Below are positions 1-7,465 of a DNA stretch of 64,000 nt, one piece after another. The notes below the pieces were generated by a model. That model had not been told where the DNA came from. It ran no database searches and saw only the letters and a program-made list of their open reading frames with translations. The position numbers and the translations under genes were made by a program. This stretch comes from Egaibacter danicus (GTDB lineage Bacteria; Pseudomonadota; Gammaproteobacteria; Burkholderiales; Burkholderiaceae_C), in NCBI GenBank assembly GCA_016707075.1, contig JADJII010000011.1:62001-126000 (forward strand). Reading direction: 5' to 3'. Each line of letters begins with the position of its first letter. The first letter of the stretch is position 1.

Positions 1-50
1 CCCATTTCGGCCAGCGCCACAATGCCGGTCGATACCAGAAAAGCTTCCAT
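1..50 (-). CDS. GDT1/TMEM165 family (UPF0016) membrane protein, N-terminal fragment
   Basis: Only the first 16 codons lie in the window. The reverse strand reads MEAFLVSTGIVALAEMG, which matches the start of UPF0016/GDT1 proteins, where the ALAEMGD motif opens the first transmembrane helix. Members export Mn2+ or Ca2+ across the inner membrane. It is divergent from amtB. I checked the 165-base leader for a yybP-ykoY manganese riboswitch and found no recognisable core. The identification rests on a very short stretch. Confidence 0.6.
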   Translation of the reverse strand, partial: MEAFLVSTGIVALAEM

Positions 51-126
51 TGTTTCATCGTACCCGGTCAAACTGTCACGCGACTGTCCGCTACCACCGC
101 ACGTTTACCGAGCGTAATTCCCGATA

Positions 127-143
127 TTGGCGCGAATATTGCT
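127..143 (+). promoter_or_regulatory. Predicted sigma-54 promoter of amtB
   Basis: The sequence TTGGCGCGAATATTGCT has the -24 GG and -12 GC ten bases apart and differs from the YTGGCAC-N5-TTGCW consensus by one base in the -24 element. It lies about 73 bases upstream of the amtB start codon. Sigma-54/NtrC control of ammonium transporters is established in proteobacteria. No clear NtrC enhancer was found upstream. Confidence 0.6.
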
Positions 144-215
144 TTAGTTTGGTGCGTTATTGAGAAATTCCCGTTTTTCGCACCAATACAAAGCAGTTTA
201 TACAAAGAGGACAAT

Positions 216-1418
216 ATGGAAGCACTAAAACAGGGCTCAGACGCCTTGTTCATCTTGTTGGGCGGCATCATGGTGCTGGCCATGCACGCCGGTTTCGCGT
301 TTCTGGAGCTGGGCACGGTTCGCAAAAAGAACCAGGTAAATGCGCTGGTGAAGATTCTGGTGGACTTCTCAGTATCCACTGTCGCATATTTTCTGATCGG
401 CTATGGCGTGGCTTACGGCACCAGTTTCTTTGTGGGTGCCGAGCAGCTTGCCGCCAAAAATGGCTATGAGCTGGTGAAGTTCTTCTTTTTGCTGACCTTT
501 GCGGCAGCCATTCCAGCCATCATTTCGGGCGGCATTGCGGAGCGCGCCAAGTTCTGGCCCCAGCTGATTGCAACGGCGGTCATCGTGGGCCTGATTTACC
601 CTTTTTTCGAGGGCATTGTCTGGAACCAGCACTTTGGCGTGCAGGCCTGGATCAAGGCCACCACGGGTGCGGAGTTTCATGACTTCGCCGGTTCAGTCGT
701 CGTTCACGCCGTCGGCGGCTGGCTGGCCCTACCCGCGGTCATTTTGCTGGGTGCCCGCGCCAACCGGTATCGCAAGGATGGCTCCATCAGCGCGCACCCG
801 CCATCCAACATTCCGTTTTTGGCGCTGGGTGCCTGGGTGCTGACCGTCGGCTGGTTTGGTTTCAACGTGATGAGCGCGCAGACCATCGACAAGATCTCCG
901 GTCTGGTGGCGGTCAACTCGCTGATGGCAATGGTGGGTGGCACGCTGGTGGCACTGGCCATGGGCAAAAACGACCCTGGCTTCATACACAACGGTCCGCT
1001 GGCAGGCCTGGTGGCGGTGTGCGCCGGCTCGGACCTGATGCACCCGCTAGGTGCGCTGGTGGTAGGCGGCGTGGCCGGTGCCATCTTCGTGGTGATGTTC
1101 ACGCTCACGCAAAACAAATGGAAGATTGATGACGTGCTGGGCGTATGGCCACTGCACGGCCTGTGCGGCACCTGGGGTGGACTTGCTGCAGGCATTTTTG
1201 GCAGCCAGGCGCTCGGTGGTCTGGGTGGCGTGAGTTTTTCAGCCCAGCTGATCGGCACCGCCATGGGTGTGGCCTGGGCCGCACTGGGCGGTCTGGTGGT
1301 TTATGGATTGCTCAAAGCAACCATGGGCTTGCGGCTCAGCCAGGAAGAGGAATATGAAGGCGCTGATTTGTCCATCCATCGCATTGGCGCCACGCCAGAT
1401 CGCGAAGTGAACTGGTAG
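216..1418 (+). CDS. amtB: Ammonium transporter, Amt family
   Basis: This 400-residue protein is an inner-membrane ammonium/ammonia channel. It is hydrophobic throughout, with the 11-helix Amt pattern. Family signatures include FAFLELGTVRKKNQ near residues 28-41, a conserved-looking DFAGSVVVHAVGG around 155-167 with a pore His, and PLHGLCGTWGG near the C-terminus with the second pore His. There is no cleavable signal peptide, so it belongs to the short-N-terminus Amt group. The start is supported by AGAGGA six bases upstream. No glnK lies next to it here, which is unusual for amtB. The gene is convergent with the DoxX gene. Nitrogen-limited expression is inferred from the sigma-54 promoter. 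Confidence 0.95.
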   Translation: MEALKQGSDALFILLGGIMVLAMHAGFAFLELGTVRKKNQVNALVKILVDFSVSTVAYFLIGYGVAYGTSFFVGAEQLAAKNGYELVKFFFLLTFAAAIPAIISGGIAERAKFWPQLIATAVIVGLIYPFFEGIVWNQHFGVQAWIKATTGAEFHDFAGSVVVHAVGGWLALPAVILLGARANRYRKDGSISAHPPSNIPFLALGAWVLTVGWFGFNVMSAQTIDKISGLVAVNSLMAMVGGTLVALAMGKNDPGFIHNGPLAGLVAVCAGSDLMHPLGALVVGGVAGAIFVVMFTLTQNKWKIDDVLGVWPLHGLCGTWGGLAAGIFGSQALGGLGGVSFSAQLIGTAMGVAWAALGGLVVYGLLKATMGLRLSQEEEYEGADLSIHRIGATPDREVNW

Positions 1419-1427
1419 ACGGATTGC

Positions 1428-1928
1428 TCAGCCCGGCATCTGGCGGCGGACCCAGGCGCCTGCCAGATGGTCGAGCGACCACTTGCCGCCGCCGTAAATC
1501 GCCAGCGCGGCCAGCAATACACCCCAGGTGATGTGCTGCTGCAACGCGGCGGGCGCGATCTCGCTCAAGCTGATGACCGCAACAACGTTCACGACGGACA
1601 AGCCCAGCGCCGCCAGGCGACCACCCAAGCCCAGTACCAGCAACACGGGCAACACCAGTTCCCCGGCGGTGCCCATCAGGGCAGCCACCTCGGGTGGCAG
1701 CAACGGCACCTTGTATTCATCGGTAAACAGGGCAACCGTGGTACCCCAGTCCCGAAGCTTGGTCAGGCCAGACAGGAAAAACACCTGTGCCACATAAGCG
1801 CGCGCCATCAGCGCAGCCAGCGGCTGGGTCAGGTCCAGCGCGTCAGCGATGGCTTTCGACAGCGACAAGCCCCGCTGGATCCATGTGGGCCTGGTTGCGC
1901 CTGGCAGGGTAGGGTTACGCAGATTCAT
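1428..1928 (-). CDS. DoxX family membrane protein of the bufferin operon
   Basis: This 166-residue integral membrane protein has about four hydrophobic segments and the DoxX pattern (ARAYVAQVFFLSGLTKL near residue 45, then GTAGELVLPVLLVLGL). The start MNLRNPT was chosen because it follows the bufC stop by two bases. A longer in-frame reading would overlap bufC. DoxX-type proteins are frequent last genes of DUF2282-DUF692-DUF2063 operons. Their role there is not settled; a redox or membrane-association role is only inferred. Confidence 0.88.
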   Translation of the reverse strand: MNLRNPTLPGATRPTWIQRGLSLSKAIADALDLTQPLAALMARAYVAQVFFLSGLTKLRDWGTTVALFTDEYKVPLLPPEVAALMGTAGELVLPVLLVLGLGGRLAALGLSVVNVVAVISLSEIAPAALQQHITWGVLLAALAIYGGGKWSLDHLAGAWVRRQMPG

Positions 1929-1930
1929 GA

Positions 1931-2734
1931 TCAGATATCCGTTGAGATTGGGTCGATGGACCATGCACCAAGCACCAGCCCGTTTTGCACGGCTGCAGGC
2001 AGCCATTGGTTGAAATCAAACTCGTCAGCACGCTCCAGCGCCGACAGCAAAGAGGCGCCTGACTGCAGGGCTTGCATGAAAGCCGCTTGCGCGGCGGTGC
2101 ACGGCGCCACCTGCGGCTTGAAGCCCTGGCGCCACACCACCACACATTCAGCCTCGACCGCGCGCAGCTTGCGGCCCACTTCTTCGAGCGTGGGGCTGTT
2201 GTTCAAATGAGCGGTAACGATGCTGGCCACAGGGTAAGCACTGGCCAGGACAAACACACCGCTGGCCAGCTGCAGCGTCAGCGCGTCAGGCTCCACAGTG
2301 GACAGCAACGCAAACGTCGCTGGCTGCGCATCACGGTCGGCGGCACTGGCGGATCGGTGCAGTGCCCACTCCACGCGCGCCACGTCGCCCAGATAAGGCT
2401 CATCCGCCAGCAGGGCGTTGTGCTGCACGAAGTCGCCCAGCGCCGCACCCCAATGGGCCAGATCACCGCGCACCGGCGGGTGGGCGAGCCAGAAGTCGCG
2501 GGCCAGCAGTGCGAAGCTGTCTTCGCCCAGCAGCTGTGCCATCACCGGATACGCCGCCAGCAATGTGCGCTCAGCCAGTGAAAAGCCGTTATTTTTATAG
2601 GCTTTTAGGCCTCTAGCACCCGTGTAATATGCGTGAACAGCTATTAAATTTATAGCAACATCAGATTGCGTCACCAGGTGCCGTGTGAACAATGCGTCCA
2701 GCAAAGCCTGCTGCTCAATGGCCAGCGCGGTCAT
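1931..2734 (-). CDS. bufC: DUF2063 family putative DNA-binding/MNIO partner protein (BufC-like)
   Basis: This 267-residue protein carries the N-terminal DUF2063 signature AYKNNGFSLAERTLLAAYP around residues 47-65. DUF2063 proteins are the partner of the DUF692 (MNIO) enzyme in bufferin maturation, probably in substrate recognition. The start ATG overlaps the bufB stop as ATGA, showing translational coupling. Residues around 26-50 are encoded by a copy of the dispersed AGCTAT...ATAGC repeat (2608-2657), read in frame in antisense. That has altered the segment just before the conserved AYKNN motif. The rest of the domain looks intact. Confidence 0.88.
   Translation of the reverse strand: MTALAIEQQALLDALFTRHLVTQSDVAINLIAVHAYYTGARGLKAYKNNGFSLAERTLLAAYPVMAQLLGEDSFALLARDFWLAHPPVRGDLAHWGAALGDFVQHNALLADEPYLGDVARVEWALHRSASAADRDAQPATFALLSTVEPDALTLQLASGVFVLASAYPVASIVTAHLNNSPTLEEVGRKLRAVEAECVVVWRQGFKPQVAPCTAAQAAFMQALQSGASLLSALERADEFDFNQWLPAAVQNGLVLGAWSIDPISTDI
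2608..2657 (+). repeat. Dispersed AGCTAT...ATAGC repeat, copy a, inside bufC
   Basis: The element begins with GGCCTCTAGC and ends with CAGCTATTAAATTTATAGC followed by A. It matches the other copies (30514, 32921, 34071, 35514, 36393, 59190) closely from AATATGCGTGA onward. This is the only clear copy found inside a conserved coding sequence. It keeps the bufC frame open. Confidence 0.8.
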
Positions 2735-3627
2735 GCCAGCACCTCGCTGCAGAACTGGCGGGCTTTGGCCGCCTCCCCCAGCAACACGTCCAGCGCGGGC
2801 ACGTCGGTGTCCCACTCGATCAGCGTGGGCACAGCACCAAAGCGGCTCACGGCGTGGCGATAGACGGACCAGACCGGGTCACACACCCGGCTGCCGTGGT
2901 CGTCAATCACGATGTCGCCGCAGTCCGCATGGCCAGCCAGATGCATTTCGGTCACGGCAGCGGCCGGAATGGCATCGAGCCAATCCGTGCAGCGCTGCAC
3001 CGGGTCACCGGCCACGCCCTGCAGGCGGTCGTTGAGCGCATTCACATAAATGTTGTTCACGTCCACCAGCAGGCCGCAGCCAGTCCGGTGGGCCAGCGAA
3101 GCCAGAAATTCAGGCTCGCCCATGTTGCTGGATTGCCAGGCAATGTAGGCTGACAGGTTCTCCACCGAAATCGGGCGTTTGAGCCGGTCCTGAACCCGCT
3201 GCACATTGGCACACATCACGTCCAGCGCCTCGCTGGAGAACGGTACTGGCAGCAAATCTGACGCATGCACCGGCTGCAGGCCGCCGGGCGTATGGATATG
3301 TCCCCGGGCGAAGCAGGCATGGTCACTAACGCGAACCGGCTCGATCTGCGCCACCAGCCGCTGCAACTGGTCCAGGTGCCATTCATCAACACCGACCGCC
3401 GAGCCCAGCGACAGCCCCACGCCATGCAGGCTGACGGGATATTGCGCGCGGCCCTGGCGCAGCACTTCGAGCGCCGCGCCGCCTTCGGCAAAGAAGTTCT
3501 CGGAGTGAACTTCCAGAAAGGCCAGATCGGGCCGGGTTGCCAGCAACTCGCCGTAATGGGGGTGCCGCCAGCCTATCCCGACCTGGGTCAGATCTGCACG
3601 AGGCAAATCCGGGTCAGCACAGAACAT
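2731..3627 (-). CDS. bufB: DUF692 multinuclear non-heme iron oxidative enzyme (MNIO), bufferin maturase BufB
   Basis: This 298-residue DUF692 TIM-barrel protein has the family motifs GIGWRHPHY near the N-terminus, EVHSENFF around 39-46, LHGVGLSLG near 68-76, SDHACF, SVENLSAY, DVNNIYVNA and EMHLAGHA, the last supplying metal-binding residues. MNIOs use mixed-valent iron clusters to modify cysteines of a precursor peptide. In bufferin operons they convert precursor cysteines to 5-thiooxazoles that bind copper. It lies 50 bases downstream of the precursor gene and overlaps bufC by four bases. Activity on the neighbouring peptide is inferred from the operon. Confidence 0.93.
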   Translation of the reverse strand: MFCADPDLPRADLTQVGIGWRHPHYGELLATRPDLAFLEVHSENFFAEGGAALEVLRQGRAQYPVSLHGVGLSLGSAVGVDEWHLDQLQRLVAQIEPVRVSDHACFARGHIHTPGGLQPVHASDLLPVPFSSEALDVMCANVQRVQDRLKRPISVENLSAYIAWQSSNMGEPEFLASLAHRTGCGLLVDVNNIYVNALNDRLQGVAGDPVQRCTDWLDAIPAAAVTEMHLAGHADCGDIVIDDHGSRVCDPVWSVYRHAVSRFGAVPTLIEWDTDVPALDVLLGEAAKARQFCSEVLA

Positions 3628-3677
3628 GATGGCGGACTTTTCAGGACAACTTCAAAGAGGCGCTTGAAGCTCTCTGA

Positions 3678-3950
3678 TCAGCTCTTTTTCATCATCTTGG
3701 CTTCGTCCATAGACAGGCCCTTCATGTCCTTGCAAGTTCCTTTGGCGACATATTTCCACTCGCCCTTGTCCATATCTACCTTGGACTGTCCGGCACAGGA
3801 ATGGGCGCCGGAAATGCTGGCGCAGTCGTTTTGGCCCGCTTTGGCGATGCCAAAGCATTTTTCCTTTTCCTGGGCTGCGGCGGGCACGGAGACCATCGCA
3901 AGGGACATCAGGGAAGCTGCAGCGGCGGCGATCATGGCACGTTGGTTCAT
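3678..3950 (-). CDS. bufA: DUF2282 cysteine-containing bufferin-type precursor peptide
   Basis: This 90-residue exported small protein has a signal peptide with predicted cleavage after Ala26 (VPAAAQ). The core carries four cysteines, Cys32 (EKCFG), Cys43 (QNDCAS), Cys52 (HSCAG) and Cys73 (GTCKD), in the DUF2282 spacing. DUF2282 proteins are substrates of the adjacent DUF692 enzyme and, once modified, sequester copper in the periplasm. A good ribosome site (AAGGAG) precedes the start. It is the first gene of the bufA-bufB-bufC-doxX unit. The family assignment is firm; copper binding here is inferred. Confidence 0.92.
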   Translation of the reverse strand: MNQRAMIAAAAASLMSLAMVSVPAAAQEKEKCFGIAKAGQNDCASISGAHSCAGQSKVDMDKGEWKYVAKGTCKDMKGLSMDEAKMMKKS

Positions 3951-4100
3951 TTGGAAAACTCCTTGAGGTGACAGGTTAAAAGATCAACCAGCCAGATACG
4001 GCCACTGGCCGCGTGATGGATTGGCTGGTTGAACGTTGGTCCAAGGGGCCCGGTGAATTCTTACATCCGGACAGGCAAAATCTTTTTAGTGCCCGCAAGT

Positions 4101-4598
4101 TCACAGCATCTCGGCGATCTTGTCCCAGGCTTCGGGCGGGATGCGGCCGACGTATTTTTCAACCACGATGCCGGTTTTGTCCAGCAGGTAAGTGGTCGGC
4201 AGCTGAACCGGCTTGCCAAAGGTGTCGCGATAACCCGCGTCGCCCGCCCACAGCAGGGAAAACCGCTGCGTGAGCGGCACCAGCCGGGAAACAATCAGCT
4301 CGTAATCCAGCGCGTCCTGCAGTTTGCGGTCCGTGCTCACACTCACCAGCTCGAACGGTTTGCCAGCCCAGCCCTGAACGTTGGCCCTCAATTCGGGCAT
4401 CTTGTCTCGGCACACCGCGCAGTCCGTTGACCAGAACAGCACCAACACCACCTTGCCGCGCAGCGCGTCCAGCCGGAATGGCTTGGCTGCAACGGTTTTG
4501 CCCTCCAATTGCGGTTTTTCGCCTTTTTCGGCTGCCAGGGCGGGTGCCAGGCAGGCCATCAAGAGCAGGCCCCAAATCCTTATCCATTTCCGCATCAT
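4101..4598 (-). CDS. TlpA/ResA-like thioredoxin-fold protein, periplasmic
   Basis: This 165-residue protein has a signal peptide (cleavage near LAPALAAEK) and a TlpA-like fold with the CxxC motif WSTDCAVC around residues 55-62 and the cis-proline segment LPTTYLLDKTG near residue 138. The start was chosen at the first of two adjacent ATG codons because AGGA lies seven bases upstream. It is a likely periplasmic thiol reductant and is 150 bases upstream of the bufferin precursor on the same strand. It could keep precursor cysteines reduced or act in copper-thiol chemistry; this link is an inference from position. Confidence 0.88.
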   Translation of the reverse strand: MMRKWIRIWGLLLMACLAPALAAEKGEKPQLEGKTVAAKPFRLDALRGKVVLVLFWSTDCAVCRDKMPELRANVQGWAGKPFELVSVSTDRKLQDALDYELIVSRLVPLTQRFSLLWAGDAGYRDTFGKPVQLPTTYLLDKTGIVVEKYVGRIPPEAWDKIAEML

Positions 4599-4907
4599 GT
4601 CGTCATCCTTTGTTGTTTTTGCAGGGCTAGCCAACTGCCCAGCCTGCCGGTTTTTGTCTGGCAGCTGCCCAAAATGCTTACGGAGCATTCTCGTGCGCCG
4701 CACGTCCAAAACCCGGCAAATGCAAAAAAGTTGGCTGAAATCGCCTACTTGGCGCATAATTGTGTGGTATTGCTGAAATATTGGCAGTATGAGTTTGCGG
4801 TGATAAGTCAGTTTCGCGTCTGCTTTAAGTCTTCATTGTTTGTTGATTGCGGTGATTTGCGGCTATTGGACTCCATCGCGTTTTGAGTCATTTTGAGGAG
4901 TCCTTTC
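4599..4907 (+). promoter_or_regulatory. Promoter and long leader of the RNA-binding protein gene
   Basis: This 309-base gene-free stretch separates the divergent TlpA-like and RRM genes. A sigma-70-like promoter is visible: TTGGCT at 4731-4736, an 18-base spacer, and CATAAT at 4755-4760. That leaves a leader of about 140 bases before the RRM start, AT-richer than its surroundings. Long leaders are common for cold-induced RNA-binding proteins, but no cold-box was recognised. Confidence 0.5.
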
Positions 4908-5336
4908 ATGGGCAACAAACTTTACGTGGGCAACCTGCCCTATTCTTTCCGCGACGAAGACCTGCAGCAGGCTTTCTCTGCTCACGGCACCGTTACCAGC
5001 GCCAAAGTCATGATGGAACGTGACACCGGCCGCTCCAAGGGTTTCGGCTTTGTCGAAATGGGCAGCGACGCTGAAGCGCAAGCTGCCATCAATGGTCTGA
5101 ACGGCCAGCAGTACGGCGGCCGCGGTCTGGTTGTCAACGAAGCCCGTCCGATGGAGCCACGTGCTCCACGTAGCGGCGGCTTCGGCGGCGGCGCAGGCGG
5201 TGGTGGCGGCGGTTACGGCGGTGGCGGCGGTGGCCGTAGCGGCGGTGGTGGTGGCGGCGGTTACGGCGGTGGCGGCGGTGGCCGTAGCGGTGGCGGTGGT
5301 GGCGGCGGTTACGGCGGTGGCCGCAGCAGCTACTAG
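4908..5336 (+). CDS. Glycine-rich RRM RNA-binding protein
   Basis: This 142-residue protein has one RNA recognition motif (residues 3-80) with RNP2 LYVGNLPY and RNP1 KGFGFVEM, then a linker and a Gly-Tyr-Arg-Ser tail built of repeated GGGGYGGGGGGRSG units. Bacterial and cyanobacterial homologues (Rbp type) are RNA chaperones, often cold-induced. The start MGNKLYVGN was chosen over a codon 15 bases upstream because GAGGAG lies at the right distance and the RRM begins there. The gene is monocistronic, with a long leader and a strong terminator downstream. Confidence 0.93.
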   Translation: MGNKLYVGNLPYSFRDEDLQQAFSAHGTVTSAKVMMERDTGRSKGFGFVEMGSDAEAQAAINGLNGQQYGGRGLVVNEARPMEPRAPRSGGFGGGAGGGGGGYGGGGGGRSGGGGGGGYGGGGGGRSGGGGGGGYGGGRSSY

Positions 5337-5374
5337 GCATCGTTTTGGCCTTGCGCCAATCTGCTTAAGCATGG

Positions 5375-5399
5375 AAAAGGGCCTTGATGGCCCTTTTTT
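5375..5399 (+). terminator. Rho-independent terminator of the RRM gene
   Basis: A nine-base-pair stem (AAAAGGGCC with GGCCCTTTT), loop TTGAT, runs directly into TTTTTT. It lies 38 bases after the stop codon. Confidence 0.9.
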
Positions 5400-5437
5400 C
5401 ATGGGCGCGTCAACAATGGTCTTCCATAAGGGTATTT

Positions 5438-5485
5438 ATGCTTCGACCCCGTCATATATGCGTAGGTAGCTATTATTTTTATAGC
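5438..5485 (+). repeat. Dispersed AGCTAT...ATAGC repeat, copy b (divergent 5' half)
   Basis: The 3' half TATATGCGTAGGTAGC followed by TATTATTTTTATAGC matches the family. The 5' half is poorly conserved. It lies between the RRM terminator and the 3' end of the SDR gene. Confidence 0.65.
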
Positions 5486-5505
5486 GATCAGCCTGTTATC
5501 CAGGT

Positions 5506-6282
5506 TCAGGTATCGGTGATGCGGCGTTTTCTGGGCCGCCCGGTCAGGAGCCTGTCAAACAGCCAGTTGGGCAGCAGACGCATCAGTTTGGCAACCACCC
5601 CCATCTGCCAGGGAATCACGCAATAAGTGACACCCGCTTCTATGGCTTGAACAGTCTTTGCGGCAAAGTCATCCACCTGCATCAGGAATGGCATGCTGTA
5701 ACGGTTTTTCCGCGTCAATGGGGTGTCGATGTAGCCCGGGCAAATCGTGACCACCTTCACTCCGCAGCTTCTCAGCTCGCCGCGCAGGCTCTCGCAGTAG
5801 CTGATAACCCCCGCCTTGCTGGCGCAATAGGCACCGTGGCCGGGCAGGCCGCGAATACCGGCCACACTGCCAATGCCCACCAGCGCGCCGGAGCCACGCC
5901 GGGTCATCGGTTCAATGAAGGGATGAAAAGTTGCTGCCGTACCCACGGTATTGGTAGCAAGGACCTTGACCATGACGTCAATATCGCCTCGCTCGGCTGT
6001 GTCAACGCCCACACTGATGCCGGCACTGGCGATCACCACGTCGGGCACGCCCTGCTGCGCGAGGCACGCCTGGCCAGCCGCCACAATGCTGTCAACAACC
6101 GATACATCCGCGCTGTAGATTTTGTAGCGGTCAGATTGGATATTCATCGATTGGGCCCACGCCAATGTCTCTTCGGTGCGGCGCGCCACCAGCGCCAGCG
6201 AATAGCCCGCCTGGCAAAACCGCCAGGCCAACGCTTGCCCGATACCGCTGGAAGCACCCGTGATGAAGACCAGTTTGCCCAT
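5506..6282 (-). CDS. SDR family NAD(P)-dependent oxidoreductase
   Basis: This 258-residue classical short-chain dehydrogenase has the cofactor motif TGASSGIG (residues 8-15), an ASAGIS motif near residue 89, a catalytic Ser within GIGSVAG, and YCASK with the catalytic Tyr/Lys around 152-156. The substrate cannot be told from sequence. It is the last gene of the kdsD-kdsC-lptC run, 18 bases downstream of lptC, where lptA would normally stand. Confidence 0.9.
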   Translation of the reverse strand: MGKLVFITGASSGIGQALAWRFCQAGYSLALVARRTEETLAWAQSMNIQSDRYKIYSADVSVVDSIVAAGQACLAQQGVPDVVIASAGISVGVDTAERGDIDVMVKVLATNTVGTAATFHPFIEPMTRRGSGALVGIGSVAGIRGLPGHGAYCASKAGVISYCESLRGELRSCGVKVVTICPGYIDTPLTRKNRYSMPFLMQVDDFAAKTVQAIEAGVTYCVIPWQMGVVAKLMRLLPNWLFDRLLTGRPRKRRITDT

Positions 6283-6300
6283 AGTTGTGCTTTCGGTCGT

Positions 6301-6921
6301 TTACCGGGCCGCGCCAGGCACCAGCGTCCCTTTGACGCGTCCATGCAATTCAACCACACGCCCCAGGTTGTCAAAATCCATCGCGTCGCCGGAAAAACGG
6401 TCCTGGCCGCGGGTCAATTCAACGGGTTTGTTGGATTTGACTTGCTCCGTGTTCATGAACGCATGCAGAAATTCGCTGCGAAACTCCATCGGAGCCGCTA
6501 CCTCGCCCGCCTGTCCCACCGGTTGCCGGATCACGACAGCGTTGCCAATCAGCTGCACTTCCGAGGCATCCGCGTTGGTCAAAGCCCGGTTGGCTGTAGC
6601 CGTAGTGAGTTGACCGTGGTCATCGTACGAACGGACACGAATGCGGTCGATCTCCAGCGTATCAGTGTCCGGGTAGTGCCAGGCCTCTGCACCCAGTACT
6701 TCGCTTTTAAGCTGACCGGATGCATGAAACGTTCTGACCGAGAAATTCTGCATGAAGTAGTCAGGGTCATGCGTCAGCGGTTTGGCTCCGGCGGCGGGGC
6801 CAAATACCGGTGTATTGCGAACCAGCAGATAAGTGCCCAGGGCCAGCACGCCCATCAGCAGAACCGGGAGGTACAGGGATACACGTTCCCAGATGAGGCG
6901 CAACGTCCGGATCGCTTTCAC
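6301..6921 (-). CDS. lptC: LPS export protein LptC
   Basis: This 206-residue bitopic protein has one N-terminal membrane anchor (residues 16-36) and a periplasmic beta-jellyroll of the LptC family (FSVRTFHASGQLKSEVLG, RALTNADASEVQLIGNAVV). LptC forms the periplasmic bridge that passes LPS from LptBFG to LptA. The start overlaps the kdsC stop by four bases. The expected downstream lptA-lptB genes are not here; an SDR follows instead, so they must be elsewhere. Confidence 0.92.
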   Translation of the reverse strand: MKAIRTLRLIWERVSLYLPVLLMGVLALGTYLLVRNTPVFGPAAGAKPLTHDPDYFMQNFSVRTFHASGQLKSEVLGAEAWHYPDTDTLEIDRIRVRSYDDHGQLTTATANRALTNADASEVQLIGNAVVIRQPVGQAGEVAAPMEFRSEFLHAFMNTEQVKSNKPVELTRGQDRFSGDAMDFDNLGRVVELHGRVKGTLVPGAAR

Positions 6922-7463
6922 GCTTTGTAACCTTCCAGCAGGGCAGCGTATTGGCCGCTGGCAACCAGCAGCACGTCACAAAACTCGCGTGCGGCGCCTT
7001 CGCCTCCCCGCGCACGAGTCACGTAGTGGGCCAGCGCCTGGACCTCTGCATGCGCATTGGCCGGTGCGCATGCAAATGCACAACGCTGCATAACGGCCAG
7101 ATCAGGCCAGTCGTCACCCATCGCAGCACATTGGTCCCAGCCGAAACCGAGGGTTTTCAGGGTTTGCTCAGCCGCCGGGCGCTTGTCCTCCGTGCCATAG
7201 TGCACGTGCTCGATGCCCAGAGCCTGCAGACGCACCCGCAGGGGCTTGGAATCCCGCCCGGTAATGATTACCGGAACAATACCCACCCGCTGCAGCAGCT
7301 TGAGTCCGTGGCCGTCCAGTGTGCTGAATCGCTTGAGGGACTCGCCGCTCTCTGAAAAATACAGACCCCCATCTGTCAATACGCCGTCCACGTCAAAAAA
7401 GGCCACGCGCACCCCCTGTGCCTTGAGGAGCAACTCCGGTGGGTAAATGAGTGCGGGGGTCAT
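6918..7463 (-). CDS. kdsC: 3-deoxy-D-manno-octulosonate-8-phosphate phosphatase
   Basis: This 181-residue HAD-family phosphatase without a cap domain hydrolyses KDO-8-phosphate in LPS core synthesis. It has FFDVDGVLTDG (residues 22-32) with the nucleophile Asp, a Thr in the ITGRDS motif, a Lys in the GTEDKRP region, and AMGDDWPDL with the metal Asp residues. It is two bases downstream of kdsD and overlaps lptC. The length is typical of KdsC. Confidence 0.95.
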   Translation of the reverse strand: MTPALIYPPELLLKAQGVRVAFFDVDGVLTDGGLYFSESGESLKRFSTLDGHGLKLLQRVGIVPVIITGRDSKPLRVRLQALGIEHVHYGTEDKRPAAEQTLKTLGFGWDQCAAMGDDWPDLAVMQRCAFACAPANAHAEVQALAHYVTRARGGEGAAREFCDVLLVASGQYAALLEGYKA

Positions 7464-7465
7464 AT

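Noticed and set aside
51..215. yybP-ykoY manganese riboswitch before the GDT1-family gene
   Set aside because: Checked because such genes often carry it; the conserved loop sequences were not found on the minus strand.
4863..5402. Ala/Thr-rich antisense frame over the RRM gene
   Set aside because: It is the complement of the Gly-rich repeat tail and has no independent support.
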